A stretch of DNA of 22,277 bases from CAYYYJ01 sp964476045. Lineage in GTDB: Archaea; Aenigmatarchaeota; Aenigmatarchaeia; QMZP01; JACQNV01. Shown here one piece after another: positions 21,407-22,277 of this stretch (position 1 is the stretch's first letter; every line of letters starts with the position of its first letter). The stretch is taken from the NCBI GenBank assembly GCA_964476045.1, contig CAYYYJ010000019.1, forward strand, positions 1-22,277. Direction: 5' to 3'. A model generated the notes under the pieces. That model searched no databases, was not told the origin of the DNA, and saw only the letters and a list, made by a program, of their open reading frames with translations. A program made the position numbers and the translations under genes.

Positions 21407-21512
21407 CTCTTTCTTTTCAAAAAAGAAAGAGCCTTATAACCCAGAAAGAAAACACTTGCTTTCTGTTATTGGCTCAATCTTAAAGTCTGTAAACCCAAAG
21501 AAAAGGGTTTAC
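21407..21512. repeat. hairpin-rich spacer between rps13 and rps4
   Basis: Three stems occupy the spacer: CTCTTTCTTTT/AAAAGAAAGAG with a CAA loop (11 bp, 21407-21431), CAGAAAG/CTTTCTG near 21442-21465, and GTAAACCC/GGGTTTAC (8 bp, 21489-21512) with an AAAGAAAA loop. Sequence style and the TTTAC ends resemble the dispersed hairpin elements elsewhere in the window, but no long identity is visible. Confidence 0.65.
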
Positions 21513-21534
21513 CAAACCTATCCATGAAATATAA

Positions 21535-22122
21535 CTACCTCTTTCCGCCTGCTGGCGCAGCCTTTGCTGGCTGTTCTTTTGTCTTCCTGACACCGACTGT
21601 TGCGCCCTTTGTCCTGAAAGACGAGCGGGTTCTCTGGCCTCTCACAGGCAAACCTAAGCCATGCCTGACACCTTTGTATGATTTCATTTTCTTCATTTTG
21701 TTGATATCTGTTGCTTGGGTTAATTGTAAATTGGAAACGGCAACATGTCTGTGAATCCCTGTGTCCGGATCAAATCGCCTGTTGAATAACCAATAAGGTA
21801 TTGCATACTTCGCAGGGTTGTGTATAATATCTTCAATCTGCTTGATCTCATCTTCTGATAAGTCCAGGATTTTTTTATCTGCCAACGGCGTGACTTTGGC
21901 AATAGCGTTTGCAAACATGTGGCTTACGCCCCTTATCTCCATTATCCCAACTGCAACTGATTTTCCCCCATCCAAGTCAGTTTCAGCTACCCTGACAATA
22001 TGCTTCTGTTTTTTTGGGGCTTGGACATATGCAGGCTTATCCTTTGTTTGGAATTTCCCGCCTTGCTTTGCTTCACCCTGTTGATGTTTTTCTTGCTTTT
22101 TAGTTTCTTGCTGATCTGCCAT
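21535..22122 (-). CDS. rps13: small ribosomal subunit protein uS13, with long N-terminal extension
   Basis: The 195-residue protein has the S13 core from about residue 42 (IVRVAETDLDGGKSVAVGIM), helix-turn-helix region DLSEDEIKQIEDII, and the C-terminal RHGLGLPVRGQRTRSSFRTK, followed by a KTKEQPAKAAPAGGKR tail. S13 contacts the 50S subunit and P-site tRNA at the head of the 30S. The first 41 residues (rich in Gln, Lys, Glu) extend beyond most archaeal S13 proteins (about 150 residues). The ATG at 22122 is the only good start. From 22123 to the window end I see only A/T-rich upstream sequence with a possible GTATACTAAT promoter. Confidence 0.95.
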   Translation of the reverse strand: MADQQETKKQEKHQQGEAKQGGKFQTKDKPAYVQAPKKQKHIVRVAETDLDGGKSVAVGIMEIRGVSHMFANAIAKVTPLADKKILDLSEDEIKQIEDIIHNPAKYAIPYWLFNRRFDPDTGIHRHVAVSNLQLTQATDINKMKKMKSYKGVRHGLGLPVRGQRTRSSFRTKGATVGVRKTKEQPAKAAPAGGKR

Positions 22123-22277
22123 AATTATTAGTATACTATTGTAGGTAGTGTGACCAATCTACATTATACAACTCTATCTTTTAAAAGGTTTCCATGCTGC
22201 TATGCTGAGAGATTAACCAATACAGATACAGATTTATGAAAAACCAGAATTCATGACTTTTTCCTAAAAAGTTTATA

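Overview
The window is an archaeal chromosome segment. It carries a proteasome/SBDS/exosome superoperon, KH-type beta-CASP ribonuclease aCPSF1, archaeal ribosomal proteins (S13, S4, S11, L37Ae), RNA polymerase subunit P, prefoldin beta, archaeal SepF and tRNA genes with bulge-helix-bulge (BHB) introns. Small genes, A/T-rich TATA boxes about 25-35 bases before many start codons (leaderless style) and a PGF-pre-PGF surface protein suit a DPANN-type archaeon (Woesearchaeota-like is a guess). The segment is a draft assembly: there are two runs of exactly 100 N, and at each one the flanking sequence shares exactly 55 bases, which looks like assembly k-mer overlap.

Layout. 1-2200: gene debris (aspartate racemase stub, frameshifted AlbA_2/winged-helix regulator, further degenerate reading frames) around one intact 3'-5' exonuclease and a 53-aa protein. 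2199-2714 (minus): tRNA-Gly(GCC) with one canonical intron, and tRNA-Leu(CAA) interrupted by four introns. 2778-5834: a Cas4/RecB-like Fe-S nuclease and a two-gene ABC-2 exporter. 5851-10677 (minus): psmA - SBDS - rrp4 - rrp41 - rrp42 - rpl37ae - rpoP - prefoldin beta, the classic archaeal superoperon, preceded by a YgfZ/IBA57-like gene. 11692-13816 (plus): unrecognised proteins, three of them in a tightly overlapping operon behind a highly structured 240-base leader. 13906-16893: proteasome beta and aCPSF1, whose 5' end is tandemly duplicated around a hairpin element. 17058-20405: an unknown protein, SepF and a large glycosylated surface protein. 20459-22122 (minus): S13-S4-S11.

Most notable observations. 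(1) The tRNA-Leu(CAA) gene contains four separate BHB-type introns (D-loop, anticodon stem, variable arm, T-loop); removing them gives a perfect 84-base class II cloverleaf. (2) Two of these introns start with the same TCAGCCC and share a two-hairpin architecture with each other. A nearly identical 54-base copy of the D-loop intron sits in the start region of aCPSF1, and a divergent copy lies directly before psmA, so the tRNA introns look like members of a dispersed, possibly mobile family. (3) A PGF-pre-PGF domain is split by a roughly 92-residue insert carrying two membrane helices. (4) The unknown operon at 12.4-13.8 kb has a leader with mutually exclusive base pairings.

Functionally the window is dominated by RNA and protein turnover: exosome (Rrp4/41/42), aCPSF1, and proteasome alpha and beta. 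Ribosome assembly and translation genes (SBDS, L37Ae, S4, S11, S13, tRNAs) are interleaved.
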